From Dehalococcoidia bacterium (lineage in GTDB: Bacteria; Chloroflexota; Dehalococcoidia; Dehalococcoidales; Fen-1064), in NCBI GenBank assembly GCA_003153955.1, contig PMCB01000104.1, positions 19,555-35,322 of the forward strand: a stretch of 15,768 nucleotides of DNA. Reading direction: 5' to 3'. Both the position numbers and the translations under genes were made by a program. This document shows, one piece after another, positions 14,030 to 15,768 of this stretch. Every line of letters begins with the position of its first letter. Positions within the stretch are counted from its first letter, which is position 1. Below the pieces are notes generated by a model. It worked only from the letters and a program-made list of their open reading frames with translations. It ran no database searches and had not been told where the DNA came from.

Positions 14030-14049
14030 GGGGCTTCTTATCAAGCTCC
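14030..14049 (+). promoter_or_regulatory. Small hairpin between atpA and atpG
   Basis: GGGGCTT (14030-14036) pairs with AAGCTCC (14043-14049), seven pairs with one GU, around a six-base loop, followed by TTTT at 14050-14053. It could be a weak attenuator or an RNA-processing or stability element that tunes F1 subunit ratios. The T run is too short for a strong terminator. The atpG start just downstream has only a weak ribosome binding site. Confidence 0.35.
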
Positions 14050-14067
14050 TTTTGAAGATGTTGGATA

Positions 14068-14928
14068 ATGCCAAACATACGTTTAATTCGCCGAAGAATC
14101 CGCGGTGTACAGAGCATCGCCAAAATCACCCGGGCTATGGAGATGATTGCCACCTCCAAAATGCGGCGTGCCCAGGATGCCGGTACCGCGGGAAGGCCTT
14201 ACGACCAGAAAATCCGGCAGGTTATCCGTGACCTGGCGATGATACCGCAAACCGGCGAACTGCACCCTTTGCTGCGTCGCCGTGAGGTCAAGAAAATCGC
14301 CGTCGTGCATGTTTCCCCGGACAGGGGTTTGTGCGGCGGCTTGATCACCAATCTGAACCGGAAAACCGGCAGTTTTATCGTCAGTCAAAAAGTGCCGGTG
14401 ACGATGGTCAGTGTCGGGCGCAAAGGTATCGACTTCATGCGCCGCTACGGACGGGAAACACGTGCGGAATTTACTGGGCTGGGCGACCGCCCTACCCTGC
14501 TGGACACGCTGGCGATATCCCGCATCATTATCGATGACTACACCAACGGCCTGGTGGATGAAGTTTACGTCACTTATACCAAATTCGTTTCCACCATGGT
14601 GCAGACACCGGTAATCGAGAAATTACTGCCCATCGAACCGCCGGTATCGACCCAGCCGAAAAACGCGGATTTTGACTACGAACCGACACCGGAAGATGTG
14701 CTCGGGGCATTGCTGCCCCGGTTTGTGGAAATGGAAATATACCACGCGATTCTGGAATCAATTGCCAGCGAACAATCGGCCCGCATGGTGGCAATGCGCA
14801 GCGCCACGGATAATGCGGCCGAATTGATTCAGGATTTCACCCTGATGTACAACAAAGCACGCCAGGAAGCAATTACGACGGAGCTGCTGGATATCAGCGC
14901 CGGCGCGGCGGCCCTATCCGGGAATTAA
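14068..14928 (+). CDS. atpG: ATP synthase F1 subunit gamma
   Basis: The 286-residue protein is standard in length. The N-terminal shaft helix has IRLIRRRIRGVQSIAKITRA followed by MEMIATSKMRRAQD. The Rossmann-like middle part has SPDRGLCGGLITNLNRK. The C-terminal shaft helix has MVAMRSATDNAAELIQDFTL and LMYNKARQEAITTELLDI. Both helices form the rotor shaft inside alpha3-beta3. The ATG at 14068 is fixed by the family N-terminus and by an in-frame TGA at 14053. Its Shine-Dalgarno is poor, so translation may depend on coupling to atpA. Confidence 0.97.
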   Translation: MPNIRLIRRRIRGVQSIAKITRAMEMIATSKMRRAQDAGTAGRPYDQKIRQVIRDLAMIPQTGELHPLLRRREVKKIAVVHVSPDRGLCGGLITNLNRKTGSFIVSQKVPVTMVSVGRKGIDFMRRYGRETRAEFTGLGDRPTLLDTLAISRIIIDDYTNGLVDEVYVTYTKFVSTMVQTPVIEKLLPIEPPVSTQPKNADFDYEPTPEDVLGALLPRFVEMEIYHAILESIASEQSARMVAMRSATDNAAELIQDFTLMYNKARQEAITTELLDISAGAAALSGN

Positions 14929-14944
14929 CGGGGTTTGAGGGTAG

Positions 14945-15768
<824 letters not shown>

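Overview
The window looks like a chromosomal segment of an uncultured or poorly characterised bacterium. The gene set (paired PAC2-family proteins, a DUF2089/SHOCT-type operon, a bifunctional-nuclease-domain protein, and an AtpZ-type gene leading an F-type ATP synthase operon) fits Chloroflexota, perhaps Dehalococcoidia. That placement is inference from gene content only; no rRNA or tRNA is present to confirm it. Neighbouring core genes are G+C-rich (77 of 120 bases by hand count at 3301-3420), many genes use TTG or GTG starts, and most have clear Shine-Dalgarno sequences.

Left part (1-4721). The window opens inside a histone-deacetylase-like zinc amidohydrolase. It is followed on the minus strand by an overlapping ECF sigma factor / membrane anti-sigma pair. 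A 340-base divergent intergenic region then leads to two PAC2-family genes joined by an ATGA overlap.

Middle (4722-8814). A conspicuously AT-rich hicAB toxin-antitoxin pair ends in a strong rho-independent terminator. Next is a PIF1-type helicase with a C-terminal WYL domain. On the minus strand lies a four-gene set: a DUF2089 regulator, a small membrane protein, a SHOCT-like protein and a second small membrane protein. It is driven by a well-formed promoter (TTGACA, 17 bases, TAATAT) that overlaps a direct-repeat operator candidate. The 402-base gap upstream of that operon also holds a degenerate interspersed repeat and a good forward promoter for the next gene.

Right part (8815-15768). A bifunctional nuclease-domain protein and a four-cysteine zinc-ribbon protein precede the ATP synthase operon in the order atpZ-atpB-atpE-atpF-atpH-atpA-atpG-atpD. 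AtpD is cut by the window end. The c subunit carries proton-type ligand residues. A short tandem copy of the 3' end of atpE follows that gene, with only synonymous differences.

Most of the window is housekeeping. The parts worth a second look are the PAC2 pair without proteasome-docking tails, the DUF2089/SHOCT operon with a motif shared between two of its proteins, the PIF1-WYL fusion, the hicAB island, and several small regulatory or repeat structures. I see no convincing evidence of a wholly new system.
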